DNA from: Maricaulis maris
GTDB lineage: Bacteria > Pseudomonadota > Alphaproteobacteria > Caulobacterales > Maricaulaceae
Reading direction: 5' to 3'
Length of the DNA stretch: 64,000 nucleotides
NCBI RefSeq assembly: GCF_036322705.1
Contig: NZ_AP027270.1
Location: 1-64,000, forward strand
A program made the position numbers and the translations under genes. The notes beneath the pieces were generated by a model that saw nothing but the letters and a program-made list of their open reading frames with translations, was not told the DNA's origin and did not search any database. Shown here in pieces: positions 21,582 through 29,076 of the stretch; the stretch's first letter is position 1; the number at the start of each line of letters is the position of its first letter.

Positions 21582-21658
21582 GCACCCATAGCTCAGCTGG
21601 ATAGAGCGCTGCCCTCCGAAGGCAGAGGTCAGAGGTTCGAATCCTCTTGGGTGCGCCA
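21582..21658 (+). tRNA. tRNA-Arg (anticodon CCG)
   Basis: A complete 77-nt cloverleaf. The acceptor arms GCACCCA and TGGGTGC pair, the D-loop is GCTCAGCTGGATAGAGC, and the anticodon stem CTGCC/GGCAG carries loop CTCCGAA with anticodon CCG. The T arm is AGAGG-TTCGAAT-CCTCT, and CCA is encoded. The target duplication of the Tn7-like element begins at the very next base, so the tRNA gene is intact and is the probable attachment site. Confidence 0.97.
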
Positions 21659-21663
21659 TTTCT
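21659..21663. repeat. target site duplication, left copy (TTTCT)
   Basis: The five bases TTTCT lie between the tRNA CCA end and the TGT terminus of the element. The same five bases follow the ACA terminus at 57655-57659. A 5-bp duplication is the hallmark of Tn7-family transposition. Confidence 0.92.
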
Positions 21664-21711
21664 TGTTGGACGTCACAAGTCGTTGGACAAAGTCCAAGAA
21701 GCTTGGACAAA
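21664..21711 (+). repeat. left transposon end with tandem TnsB-type sites
   Basis: After the TGT terminus come two adjoining copies of a roughly 21-bp motif. At 21671-21691 it reads CGTCACAAGTC then GTTGGACAAA; at 21691-21711 it reads AGTCCAAGAAG then CTTGGACAAA. The shared core is GTCxxAAG-N3-4-TTGGACAAA. The same motif recurs in the right end. Bases 21712-21947 follow without a recognisable gene. Confidence 0.8.
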
Positions 21712-21947
21712 CCAAGCTGGAAAGCGTCGGGGTTCATGATCCAAGTGGATCGTTTGTGTGTTCAAAAGGGCCACGACAAGGTCGACAGCCCTGATCTGCT
21801 GTACGATCATTTGGCCGCATTGACTTCTTGCCAACACCTAGCATCCGCTTTGGCTTAGGAGGGGTCATAACCTGTCGGCTGAGTTCTGTATTCGGCGGAT
21901 GTCTGAATTGTCCGGTTCACCGCACAAAGCGCATGATGTGCCGTACT

Positions 21948-22199
21948 CTAACACCCAAGCCGACGAGCGCGGGGAGGCCACCCTGCTGCACAGCACGCAT
22001 CGCCCTCCTGAATAGGCGGGCACGGTACGGTTCCAAAGGAGCAGAAGACGCAGCAATCGCCCGGCTTCGGTTTCAGCAGCGTGCTGCATGACGGACAGTC
22101 CCAGAAGAACTGGCAGGCGTTCGTCGGCATCTCCAAGTCGGCGTGTACGCCGCTACAATGGGGACAGGTGAGGGTTGATTTGAGTTGGATATCAGCCAT
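21948..22199 (-). CDS. GDCCVxC-motif small metal-associated protein
   Basis: 83 residues. CPHC near residue 12, a second CPSC, and the signature GDCCVFCSFGTVPCPPIQ mark the GDCCVxC family, whose members often sit beside mercury-resistance genes and include selenoproteins; here all positions are plain Cys. The C-terminal tail of about 20 residues after CPPIQ is longer than I expect for the family. It is the last gene of a leftward merT unit, 6 bp after the preceding gene. Role probably metal binding or redox; not established. Confidence 0.8.
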   Translation of the reverse strand: MADIQLKSTLTCPHCSGVHADLEMPTNACQFFWDCPSCSTLLKPKPGDCCVFCSFGTVPCPPIQEGDACCAAGWPPRARRLGC

Positions 22200-22205
22200 C
22201 GGACT

Positions 22206-22730
22206 TTAAAGAACGCTCCCATTGATCAATTGCACCACCGGCCCGGGACATTCGTGATCGCGGGTTTTATGCCCTGCTATCCGGCCGATCAATATCGGTA
22301 TTGCGCGCATTTCGCAGCCGGGCGTTCCGAAGAGAGCAGCCAGGAAAAATGAACCACCAAGGCGGAGATAGACATAGATATTGAGCCAATAGGCGGTCGA
22401 CCATAGATGTGAATGGATCCAGTCGCCGGATGATCGCCAGCCGACAACCGCGGCGCCGATCAACAAGCCCGCTGCCAGCAGTCGAGGCCAAAACCCCAAC
22501 CGAAAACCCAGTCCAATGTTCAGCGTGTATGGGACCAAGTGGACAGCAAACGCCGTGAACCCGATCACCCATGCATTGGTCAAGGCATCCATCTCGCCGA
22601 AGCGAAACAATTGGGCCGCCCAATAGATTGCGCCTGCGCCGAAAATCAGGCGTGAGAGACGACCGATAGGCCCGGGCGGCGGAATCGTTCCTCCGTCGCG
22701 AAACTGATAGGTCGGCGAAGGTTTGGCCAT
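22206..22730 (-). CDS. multi-pass membrane protein of the merT unit, family not recognised
   Basis: 174 residues with about four hydrophobic segments and a C-terminal tail bearing Cys (TPGCEMRAIP and HECPGPVVQ). The start at 22730 (MAKPSPTYQF) lies one base after the merT stop. The longer frame to 22823 would lie inside merT. Position between merT and the GDCCVxC gene suggests a role in metal handling. No family assignment is possible from the sequence alone. Confidence 0.7.
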   Translation of the reverse strand: MAKPSPTYQFRDGGTIPPPGPIGRLSRLIFGAGAIYWAAQLFRFGEMDALTNAWVIGFTAFAVHLVPYTLNIGLGFRLGFWPRLLAAGLLIGAAVVGWRSSGDWIHSHLWSTAYWLNIYVYLRLGGSFFLAALFGTPGCEMRAIPILIGRIAGHKTRDHECPGPVVQLINGSVL

Positions 22731-22731
22731 A

Positions 22732-23094
22732 TCAAGCTCGGAGCCAGTCCAATAACCAGCTTTGCAATCGCATCTCGTAGTTCGGCAGGATGAGCGACAC
22801 GGCGAGAAATACCGCGCCAACAATCCACCATATCCAGAATATCCGGCCCGGGCTTCCGCGCCACAACGCCAGCGTCAGCGAGAACGCGAGCATGCCGGTC
22901 GCCCCCCAAGCGAACCAATCCTGCCAGCGTGCAAAGAAACCGAGCTTTGCAACCAAGCCGGAGGCGACACCAAGTTGAACAAGTAGGATCGGAACCACGC
23001 AGCAGGACGCGCCGACAAAAGCGAGAAAGCCGCTGACTGCCCCGCTGCCAGATACGAAGGATGAAGGGATAAGGTTTTTCTGGGTCGATCTCAT
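22732..23094 (-). CDS. merT: MerT-like mercuric ion transporter
   Basis: 120-residue inner-membrane protein with three or four hydrophobic segments. The paired cysteines GASCCVVPILLVQLG in the first helix correspond to the Hg(II)-accepting CC pair of MerT. MerT normally delivers Hg(II) to cytoplasmic MerA, but no merA or merP gene is present in the element. It is transcribed from a MerR-type promoter shared with the divergent regulator. Confidence 0.8.
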   Translation of the reverse strand: MRSTQKNLIPSSFVSGSGAVSGFLAFVGASCCVVPILLVQLGVASGLVAKLGFFARWQDWFAWGATGMLAFSLTLALWRGSPGRIFWIWWIVGAVFLAVSLILPNYEMRLQSWLLDWLRA

Positions 23095-23103
23095 AACTGC
23101 AGA

Positions 23104-23134
23104 ATGGTAGCCCCTGTAGTAACTACAGGATCAA
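23104..23134 (-). promoter_or_regulatory. MerR-type promoter/operator of the merT unit
   Basis: Read leftward: -35 TTGATC (23129-23134), a 19-bp spacer, and -10 TACCAT (23104-23109). The spacer contains the dyad CCTGTAG-TT-ACTACAGG (23113-23129). A 19-bp spacer with a central dyad is the hallmark of promoters untwisted by MerR-family activators. It lies between merT and the divergent merR. Confidence 0.8.
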
Positions 23135-23164
23135 GAGAAATTTGCATGGGGACTGGTTGACCCG

Positions 23165-23581
23165 ATGAAGGGACCGCTTAAACGAGGCGCCGTCGCGAAG
23201 CTGTTGGACAGCAACATCGAGACGATCCGATACTATGAGAGCATCGATCTGGTCGCCGCATCGGCGCGCTCCGACGCTGGCCACAGGCTGTTTTCGCAGG
23301 CGGACGTCGAGCGCCTGCGGTTTGCACTTCAGCTAAGACAGTTGGGATTTGCTCTCGCGGAAGTCAGGGAGCTTCTTACCATGACGGAGAAGCAGACCTT
23401 TTCCTGCAAACAGGTTGCAGGGATTGCCGAGATGCATCTGTCCCAAATCCATCGCAAGGTCGCCGATCTCAGGCAGCTCGCAGCGTCTCTGGAAGAGATC
23501 ACGAGCCAGTGCCAGCGCACAGACACGCCGGACTGTGCGCTCGTCCTGTCACTAAAGGCACCGAGCAAGACTCTAAACTAA
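23165..23581 (+). CDS. merR: MerR family regulator, probable mercury sensor
   Basis: 138 residues. The N-terminal HTH is VAKLLDSNIETIRYYESIDLV, then a coiled dimer helix. The metal ligands line up as Cys81, Cys116 and Cys124, equivalent to MerR Cys82/117/126 with one residue fewer in the final loop. The Cys near 81 points to a divalent-ion sensor rather than a CueR-type Cu(I) sensor. It is divergent from merT across the MerR-type promoter. Mercury specificity is inferred from context. Confidence 0.8.
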   Translation: MKGPLKRGAVAKLLDSNIETIRYYESIDLVAASARSDAGHRLFSQADVERLRFALQLRQLGFALAEVRELLTMTEKQTFSCKQVAGIAEMHLSQIHRKVADLRQLAASLEEITSQCQRTDTPDCALVLSLKAPSKTLN

Positions 23582-23627
23582 CGCCTGATGTAGAATTCGC
23601 GATCAGGATTCGAGGATCTACGCTCCG

Positions 23628-24182
23628 CTACCAATACCGACCGACCTTGCGCGCATACTGATCAAACGTATCTCCGAAGGTTCTGCGAATGTGCGGCTCC
23701 TCTACCCAAGTGATGAACACGTGGATGATCGCGATGAAGGCCAATGCGGAAAACAGTGCGAGTCCGGATCCGGCCGCGATGGCAGCACCGAGAAACATGC
23801 CGCTGTAGCCGACATACTGGGGATTGCGTGTGCGCTTATAGATACCGTGTTGGATCAACTCATCTTCGAGCAAGCCGTAAACCCGCTTCTGTGAACCATA
23901 GGCGTAGCGGCCAAGGAAAATGACGTAAGCGCCACCAAGGAAGAGCCCTCCCCCGATCGCCAGCGAGATCATGTTCGACGCGAACAAACTGCCACGATCG
24001 AGCCAGGCGAGAGCGATCGTGGCGAGGAAGTGCCCGTGCATGATGAGGCCCGAGAAGGCAGCGGTCAGCGGCGACCATTTACCTTGCTGTCGAAACTCAG
24101 ACCGCGCTCGAAACATGAATGGGATCGAGAGAGCGGCCGTTATGAGAACATAAGCGACGACACCGGTGAGCAAAGGGGACAT
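23628..24182 (-). CDS. isoprenylcysteine/phospholipid methyltransferase-like membrane protein
   Basis: 184 residues with about five hydrophobic segments. The C-terminal half has the ICMT/PEMT fold features IYKRTRNPQYVGYSGMFLG and the acidic EEPHIRRTFGDTFDQYARKVGRYW. Members methylate membrane substrates using S-adenosylmethionine and often travel with CDF/RND metal exporters. Its start overlaps the stop of the CDF gene, so they are co-transcribed. Confidence 0.8.
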   Translation of the reverse strand: MSPLLTGVVAYVLITAALSIPFMFRARSEFRQQGKWSPLTAAFSGLIMHGHFLATIALAWLDRGSLFASNMISLAIGGGLFLGGAYVIFLGRYAYGSQKRVYGLLEDELIQHGIYKRTRNPQYVGYSGMFLGAAIAAGSGLALFSALAFIAIIHVFITWVEEPHIRRTFGDTFDQYARKVGRYW

Positions 24183-24817
24183 TACGCTTCTCCTGTGTTG
24201 GCGACTGCTGCGTGGTCGCGAAGCTCTGAGAGAGCCTGCGAGCAGATGGACCAAGCCGAGCGGGTGAATATGCCGGCGAGCACAAACGCGAGAATGAGAT
24301 CCGGCCAGGCTGACCCTGTCAGGGCAACGAGGCCACCGGCGATCATGACGCCGACATTGCCGATAGCGTCATTACGAGAGCAAAGCCAAACCGAACGGAC
24401 GTTTGCGTCACCGTCTCTCCATTTGAGAAGGATCAGCACGCTGATAGCGTTGGCGAGTAGTGCCGCGAACCCGACAATGCCCATGGTCTCTGCGACTGGC
24501 GGCTCGCCAGAGAATGCGCGGAGCAGTGTCATGCTCAGCACGGCAATCGCGATCGCGAACAAAAGGCCACCTTTGAAGAGAGCGGCTTTGGCTCGAACCG
24601 CGAGAGCGGAGCCAATGACCAGAAGGCTGATTGTGTAGGTCATCGTATCGCCTGCGAAATCCAGGGCATCGGCTTTCAGCGATTGCGAACCTGAAGCGAA
24701 GCCTGCCGAGATTTCGACGACGAACATCACAAGATTGATAAAAATGACGGCCCACAGGGCGCGTCTGTACGCGACCGATGATCCATCGAACTTTTGGTCG
24801 CTTGGGCAACAACTCAT
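24182..24817 (-). CDS. CDF-family divalent cation exporter
   Basis: 211-residue inner-membrane protein with about six hydrophobic segments, beginning MSCCPSDQ. The membrane Asp site is in SLKADALDFAGDT, and a second is in CSRNDAIGNVGVM, matching the A-site aspartates of CDF transporters. It is shorter than CzcD, lacking the long His-rich loop and cytoplasmic domain. It is driven by a PbrR/ZntR-type promoter and divergent from its regulator. Likely Zn, Cd, Pb or Co; not resolved. Confidence 0.83.
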   Translation of the reverse strand: MSCCPSDQKFDGSSVAYRRALWAVIFINLVMFVVEISAGFASGSQSLKADALDFAGDTMTYTISLLVIGSALAVRAKAALFKGGLLFAIAIAVLSMTLLRAFSGEPPVAETMGIVGFAALLANAISVLILLKWRDGDANVRSVWLCSRNDAIGNVGVMIAGGLVALTGSAWPDLILAFVLAGIFTRSAWSICSQALSELRDHAAVANTGEA

Positions 24818-24843
24818 TTTCTTGACTCCTACGTTTAAGATGG

Positions 24844-24874
24844 AGTCTAATTTCTACAGCGACTGTAGAAGCAA
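24844..24874 (-). promoter_or_regulatory. MerR-type promoter of the CDF unit
   Basis: Read leftward: -35 TTGCTT (24869-24874), a 19-bp spacer, and -10 TAGACT (24844-24849). The dyad TTCTACAG-CGA-CTGTAGAA lies at 24852-24870. The same -10 hexamer and spacing recur at 26076-26106 before the czc operon. Confidence 0.8.
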
Positions 24875-24881
24875 GAGAAAA

Positions 24882-25328
24882 ATGCAAAAAGAATTCACCA
24901 TCGGCCAAGCGGCAGAAACGTCAGGCGTCAAAGTGACGACGATCCGGTATTACGAGAGCGTCGGCCTAATGCCAGAACCGAGGCGGGTTGAAAGCGGACG
25001 GCGCGTCTACGGGCAAGCCTCGGTGGACTTGCTCGGCTTTATCCGACATGCGCGTGATCTAGGTTTTACCGTCGAAGCCATTCGAGACCTGATCGATCTT
25101 CAGGAGAACCCTGGCACAGATTGTGCCAAGGCGGACGAACTTGCGCGGCATCATCTAGTTGAAACGCAAAAACGCATCGAGCAGCTTCGTGTGCTCGAAA
25201 GCGAACTTATGCGCATGATCGACGGCTGCGCCGGTGGCAAAGTCGGCTCTTGTGAAATCGTCACAAGCCTCTTCGATCACTCCAAATGCCTGTCGGATCA
25301 CAAATCAAAGGCTCTCAAAGAGCAATAG
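24882..25328 (+). CDS. MerR family regulator, PbrR/CadR/ZntR type
   Basis: 148 residues. The HTH is IGQAAETSGVKVTTIRYYESVGLM. The ligand pattern is Cys81, Cys116 and Cys124, with a further C-terminal His/Cys pair in DHSKC (Cys136). This is the divalent-ion (Pb/Cd/Zn) class. The start at 24882 follows AAGAGAAAA; the frame to 24735 would read through the promoter of the divergent CDF gene. It probably regulates the CDF unit and perhaps the czc operon. Confidence 0.83.
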   Translation: MQKEFTIGQAAETSGVKVTTIRYYESVGLMPEPRRVESGRRVYGQASVDLLGFIRHARDLGFTVEAIRDLIDLQENPGTDCAKADELARHHLVETQKRIEQLRVLESELMRMIDGCAGGKVGSCEIVTSLFDHSKCLSDHKSKALKEQ

Positions 25329-25332
25329 TTGA

Positions 25333-25866
25333 CTATTGCTCGCCGCCTTCCAAATTCTGAGACCCATTCCTCCATGCGATCAGTAACAGAACTACGCCAA
25401 TGAAGATAAGAATGTCGGCCAAATTGAATGTGGGCCAGCGGAGCGCCTGCCATCCAAAATCCAAATAATCTGTTACGGCTCCATCGCCAAGCCTATCGAT
25501 CGCATTTGCCAACCCGCCCGCCGCAAACAGAATGCCGGCGAAGTTGATGAGTTTGGAGCTTTGCCGTGCGGCCCAGCTCAATGCAAAAACAACCAAGACG
25601 ATGGCGAAACTTGAAAGCAGATAGGGCGCAACCCAATGCGAACTATCCAGGATTCCGAAGCTAACCCCCCGATTGCGGCCTAAGGTAAAGTTGAACCCAG
25701 GGAAGATCGGGATCGACGCGCCAACCTCGGTGAGAATTTGTTCAACTTTGAATTTCGCAAGAAGATCGGACGCGATCAGAATTGGCAACATTACCAGTTG
25801 GTCGCCGCGAATTTGGCTTAGGCTGGACGCGGTGCGATCAAGAAATTTCGACTTAAAAATTGACAT
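25333..25866 (-). CDS. lspA: LspA-like signal peptidase of a metal-resistance unit
   Basis: 177-residue membrane aspartyl protease-like protein. Signal peptidase II motifs are recognisable: NRGVSFGIL, GGLANAIDRLGDGAVTDYLDF and FNLADILIFIGV, with the two catalytic Asp in AIDR and NLAD. The substrate-facing N-terminus is divergent. Accessory LspA homologues (PbrC type) occur in lead/cadmium operons next to PbrR-type regulators, as here. It is convergent with the regulator gene, 4 bp apart. Confidence 0.82.
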   Translation of the reverse strand: MSIFKSKFLDRTASSLSQIRGDQLVMLPILIASDLLAKFKVEQILTEVGASIPIFPGFNFTLGRNRGVSFGILDSSHWVAPYLLSSFAIVLVVFALSWAARQSSKLINFAGILFAAGGLANAIDRLGDGAVTDYLDFGWQALRWPTFNLADILIFIGVVLLLIAWRNGSQNLEGGEQ

Positions 25867-26075
25867 GAAAACAGCAATCTTGGCGGGTTACACGGCGGTG
25901 GAAGTGTCATGCCGAATAGCCCGACATTTCCACATTTGTCTTCAGCCAGCTAGTCACGCCATCAGGTCGAGAGACTAGATCGGCGCCCATCGGTCGTTTG
26001 CATCACTACCGAAAATGGCAGTCGATCATCTGATCTGAGCCCTTCGGCTCGTTTGACAAGGCACAGACGATTAGG
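25867..26075. other. gap upstream of lspA and the czc promoter
   Basis: Together with the promoter at 26076-26106 this forms a 301-bp stretch without a gene. It must hold the lspA promoter, which I cannot pin down. Nothing else is recognisable. Confidence 0.4.
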
Positions 26076-26106
26076 TTGAACCTCCAGCCGCTAGATGGAT
26101 TAGACT
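26076..26106 (+). promoter_or_regulatory. MerR-type promoter of the czc operon
   Basis: -35 TTGAAC (26076-26081), a 19-bp spacer with the imperfect dyad CTCCAG-CCG-CTAGATGGA, and -10 TAGACT (26101-26106). The -10 hexamer and spacer length equal those of the CDF promoter at 24844-24874. This suggests the PbrR/CadR-like regulator also controls the RND operon. Confidence 0.6.
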
Positions 26107-26167
26107 GTTCCAATTGCTTGAGAGTTGATCGACACGGCGCTTCTCTGTAGGAACTGTCGAACCGGAG

Positions 26168-26488
26168 GTGTTGGTGCTAAACTTGCTGCGCACATTGCTG
26201 GCTCTCCTGACTGTCCTATCCTTCTCGGGAGAGGTGGTGGAAGCCGCTGTGCCAGGGTACGACCACCATCAGGGCCATGAGGACCGCGCCGAGGACGATT
26301 CCGGTGAGAGCAATCACCGTCATGCGCAGCACCCCGTCCATGCCTGTGGGGTTTGCCATCATGCGATGCCGGCCAAAACGGGCGCGCCGCACCTGAGTGC
26401 GCCGGCCGGTCGGGTCTCCTATCGCCTTTCCCACGAATCCGGTACGGGCCGAGCGCAGGCGCCGCCATACCAGCCGCCGATTGCCTGA
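26168..26488 (+). CDS. CzcI-like exported His-rich protein
   Basis: About 105 residues. A hydrophobic signal peptide is followed by a His/Asp-rich segment (YDHHQGHEDR, NHRHAQHPVH) and a CxxCHH cluster, then a tail ending APPYQPPIA. It resembles CzcI-type periplasmic proteins that head czc operons. The start is one of the consecutive GTG/TTG/GTG codons 26168-26176, with GGAG just upstream; the exact start is uncertain. A similar gene heads the cus operon at 34928. Confidence 0.65.
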   Translation: MLVLNLLRTLLALLTVLSFSGEVVEAAVPGYDHHQGHEDRAEDDSGESNHRHAQHPVHACGVCHHAMPAKTGAPHLSAPAGRVSYRLSHESGTGRAQAPPYQPPIA

Positions 26489-26536
26489 CGAGAGCGTTCG
26501 AACCCCTCGTTCTCTTCAGACAACTGGAAAAACTGA

Positions 26537-27847
26537 ATGTATTCAGACAAATCTCCCCGGCCGAATTGGCCGGGTCGAGGGGTTGCAGGCATGGCTTGCA
26601 GCGCTCTCATCGCGTCCGCGGTGCTGGCACAGCCGGTCTCGCAGAATGGTCCGCTTGAACTCTCCTCGGCCCTGCAACGCGCCGTACATTCCAACCCGCA
26701 TATCGCTTCGTTGCGCGCTGAGGTGACCGCCCGACACGGCGACGCCCTTCAAGCTGGGCTGTGGGACAATCCCTCCTTCGAGGCAGAACTCGAAGGCTTT
26801 GGCGGTGATCGCGGCGGTATAGGAGATGGCGACCTCACCGTCGCCGTGCGCCAGACCATCCCGCTGGGCGGCGACCGTCGCCGCGCCCGTGAGGCGGCCG
26901 AGGCCTGGGCCGGTGTCGAGACAGCAAGGCTGAACGCCGAGATTGCCGGCCTTCTGGGCGAAGCGGCCACGGCATTCGTAGACGCCCGTGCCGCCCAGGA
27001 AACCGCCCGCGTCAGGGCGGAGCTCCAGGATCTCGCGGAAGCTGCCGCTTCGGCCATACGCCAGCGCGTCGAGGCGGGGCGGTCCTCGCCGATCAATCTC
27101 GACCGGGCCGATATTCTGGCCGCCACGGCCGGCATCGAGGCGGCATCGGCGTTGACCGAGGCGCGGCGTGCAGGTCTTGCGCTGGCCGCGATGTGGGGCG
27201 GCGCGGCGGCGGGCGAGGTCGCGCCCCCGTCCGTGCTTGTGAACAACCCGGAACTGTCGGCACTGACGCCGGAGGCGATGATGCGGCGCAATCCGGATCT
27301 GGCGGTGGCCCAGCAGACATCCCGGGCACGAAGCGAAGAGATTGCCAGGGAACGGGCCGAAGCCATCCCGGATATCACGGTCGGTGCCGGGATTAGGCGC
27401 TATGGCAGCGATAGCGAGACGGCGTATCTCGCCATGGTCGAAATGCCGATCCCGGTGATCGACCGGAATCAGGGCGCGATCGCCGCAGCCGCGGCGCGCG
27501 AGACCGGGGCCCGACTGGACGAGGAGGCTCTGCGGCGGCAATTGCTGGCGCGACATGCAGCCGCCTACCGTCGGTGGAGCGACGCGCAGCAGCGTTATGC
27601 AGCATTGAGCGGACACGTGCTGCCTGCCGCTGAGAACGCCTTCTCCCGTACCAGTCTCGCCTATCGCGAGGGCGCGCTGCAGCTTCTCGATCTGCTGGAC
27701 GTCCAGCGCACTTACTTCGACACACGCATCCAGGCGATTGAGGCCCGGGCAGAACTCGCTCGCTCGGCCATCGAACTTGACGTGCTCTTCGGAGCACCTC
27801 GCCTGAAACAGCTCGCCGGCGTTGCCGGCGCGGAGGCAAACCCATGA
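26537..27847 (+). CDS. czcC: CzcC-type outer-membrane efflux channel
   Basis: TolC-family outer-membrane factor, 436 residues, with an N-terminal signal segment and two repeated long helical/strand regions (LSSALQRAVHSNPHIASLRAEV and YREGALQLLDLLDVQRTYFDTR). It forms the exit duct of the CzcCBA pump. The stop overlaps the czcB start. The first 16 residues before MACSALIASAV are basic, so the true start may lie slightly downstream. Confidence 0.87.
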   Translation: MYSDKSPRPNWPGRGVAGMACSALIASAVLAQPVSQNGPLELSSALQRAVHSNPHIASLRAEVTARHGDALQAGLWDNPSFEAELEGFGGDRGGIGDGDLTVAVRQTIPLGGDRRRAREAAEAWAGVETARLNAEIAGLLGEAATAFVDARAAQETARVRAELQDLAEAAASAIRQRVEAGRSSPINLDRADILAATAGIEAASALTEARRAGLALAAMWGGAAAGEVAPPSVLVNNPELSALTPEAMMRRNPDLAVAQQTSRARSEEIARERAEAIPDITVGAGIRRYGSDSETAYLAMVEMPIPVIDRNQGAIAAAAARETGARLDEEALRRQLLARHAAAYRRWSDAQQRYAALSGHVLPAAENAFSRTSLAYREGALQLLDLLDVQRTYFDTRIQAIEARAELARSAIELDVLFGAPRLKQLAGVAGAEANP

Positions 27848-29076
27848 CAATGACCAGAACACTGCTCGCCGGCACGGCGGCATTTTCCCTCCTGGCTGCT
27901 TGTTCGGGCCCGCCCGCTCAAGTGTCCGCGCACGAGGCTCCAGTAGGCGCAGATGCCCATGACAACGCGACTGACACCGGGCATGCAGAGGACAATCACG
28001 CCGATGAAGTCGGAATCATAGAGCTGTCCGACGACGATATCGCCGCGCTCGGCATTACGGTTGACGCGGTCGATTCTGGCCCCGTGGATGGCGAGGTGGA
28101 ATTGCCCGCCGAGGTCAGGTTTGACCAAACGCGTCTGGCCCATGTCTCGCCGCGGGTATCCGGTATCGTTCATGCCGTCCATGTCACCGAGGGTGACGCG
28201 GTCGAAACCGGCCAGCTCCTCGCCGTGCTCGACAGTCGCGCCCTGGCGGACGCCAAGGCCGGATACCTGTCCGCCCTGGCCCGCCTCGACCTCAACCAAT
28301 CGCGGTTCGAGCGCGAGAGGCGGCTGTGGGAGCAGCAGATTTCGGCGGAACAGGATTTCCTCGACGCCCGCCAGGCGTTGGAGGAATCGCGCATCGAGGT
28401 GCGCAGCGCCCGCCAGCAATTGGAGGCGCTGGGCGTTGACGAGGCGGCGCGCGCCACCCTTGCCTCGGGAACCGATCAGCCCCTGACACGCTACGCGCTC
28501 GCGGCACCGATCTCCGGAATCGTCATCGAGCGCCACGCCGTGCTGGGCGAGGTGATCGAGGAAGGCGCGCAGCCGCCGGCCTTTATCATTGCCGATACGT
28601 CCACGGTCTGGGTCGATGCGGCCATCTACGGTGCCGATCTCGACCAGCTGCGGGCCGGAAGTCCCGTCCGGATCGATCCGGGCGACGGCGGCCCCGAAAT
28701 CGTCAGCGAGATCGCCTTCGTCAGCCCCCAGCTCGGCGAAAGCACTCGCACGGGCCGGGCACGGATCGTGCTCGACAATGCCGGCGAGCGCTTGCGTCCG
28801 GGCATGTTCGTCACGGTTCACGCCGAGGCGCTCGCCGCCCGAGCCAGCACCCGTGTGCCGGCCAGTGCGCTGCAGACGATCGACGGCGCCGATGCGGTCT
28901 TCGTACGTACCGATCACGGTTTCGAAGTTCGTCCGGTCCGCATCGGACGGCGCTCTGACCGCTTTGCGGAAATCCTCGCAGGGGTCGAGCCGGGCGAACG
29001 TATCGCAACCGCCGGCGCCTTCGCTCTGAAATCGGAACTGCAAAAAGGGGAGTTCGAAGATGGACACGCCCACTGA
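27844..29076 (+). CDS. czcB: CzcB-type periplasmic adaptor (membrane fusion protein)
   Basis: 410 residues. A lipoprotein-like signal with AAC lipobox near residue 20, then a His/Asp-rich stretch (EAPVGADAHDNATDTGHAED), then the lipoyl/hairpin core VSPRVSGIVHAVHVTEGDAVETGQ and a beta-barrel region. It links the RND permease to the outer-membrane channel. It overlaps both neighbours (4 bp with czcC, 17 bp with czcA), giving one translationally coupled operon. Confidence 0.88.
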   Translation: MTMTRTLLAGTAAFSLLAACSGPPAQVSAHEAPVGADAHDNATDTGHAEDNHADEVGIIELSDDDIAALGITVDAVDSGPVDGEVELPAEVRFDQTRLAHVSPRVSGIVHAVHVTEGDAVETGQLLAVLDSRALADAKAGYLSALARLDLNQSRFERERRLWEQQISAEQDFLDARQALEESRIEVRSARQQLEALGVDEAARATLASGTDQPLTRYALAAPISGIVIERHAVLGEVIEEGAQPPAFIIADTSTVWVDAAIYGADLDQLRAGSPVRIDPGDGGPEIVSEIAFVSPQLGESTRTGRARIVLDNAGERLRPGMFVTVHAEALAARASTRVPASALQTIDGADAVFVRTDHGFEVRPVRIGRRSDRFAEILAGVEPGERIATAGAFALKSELQKGEFEDGHAH

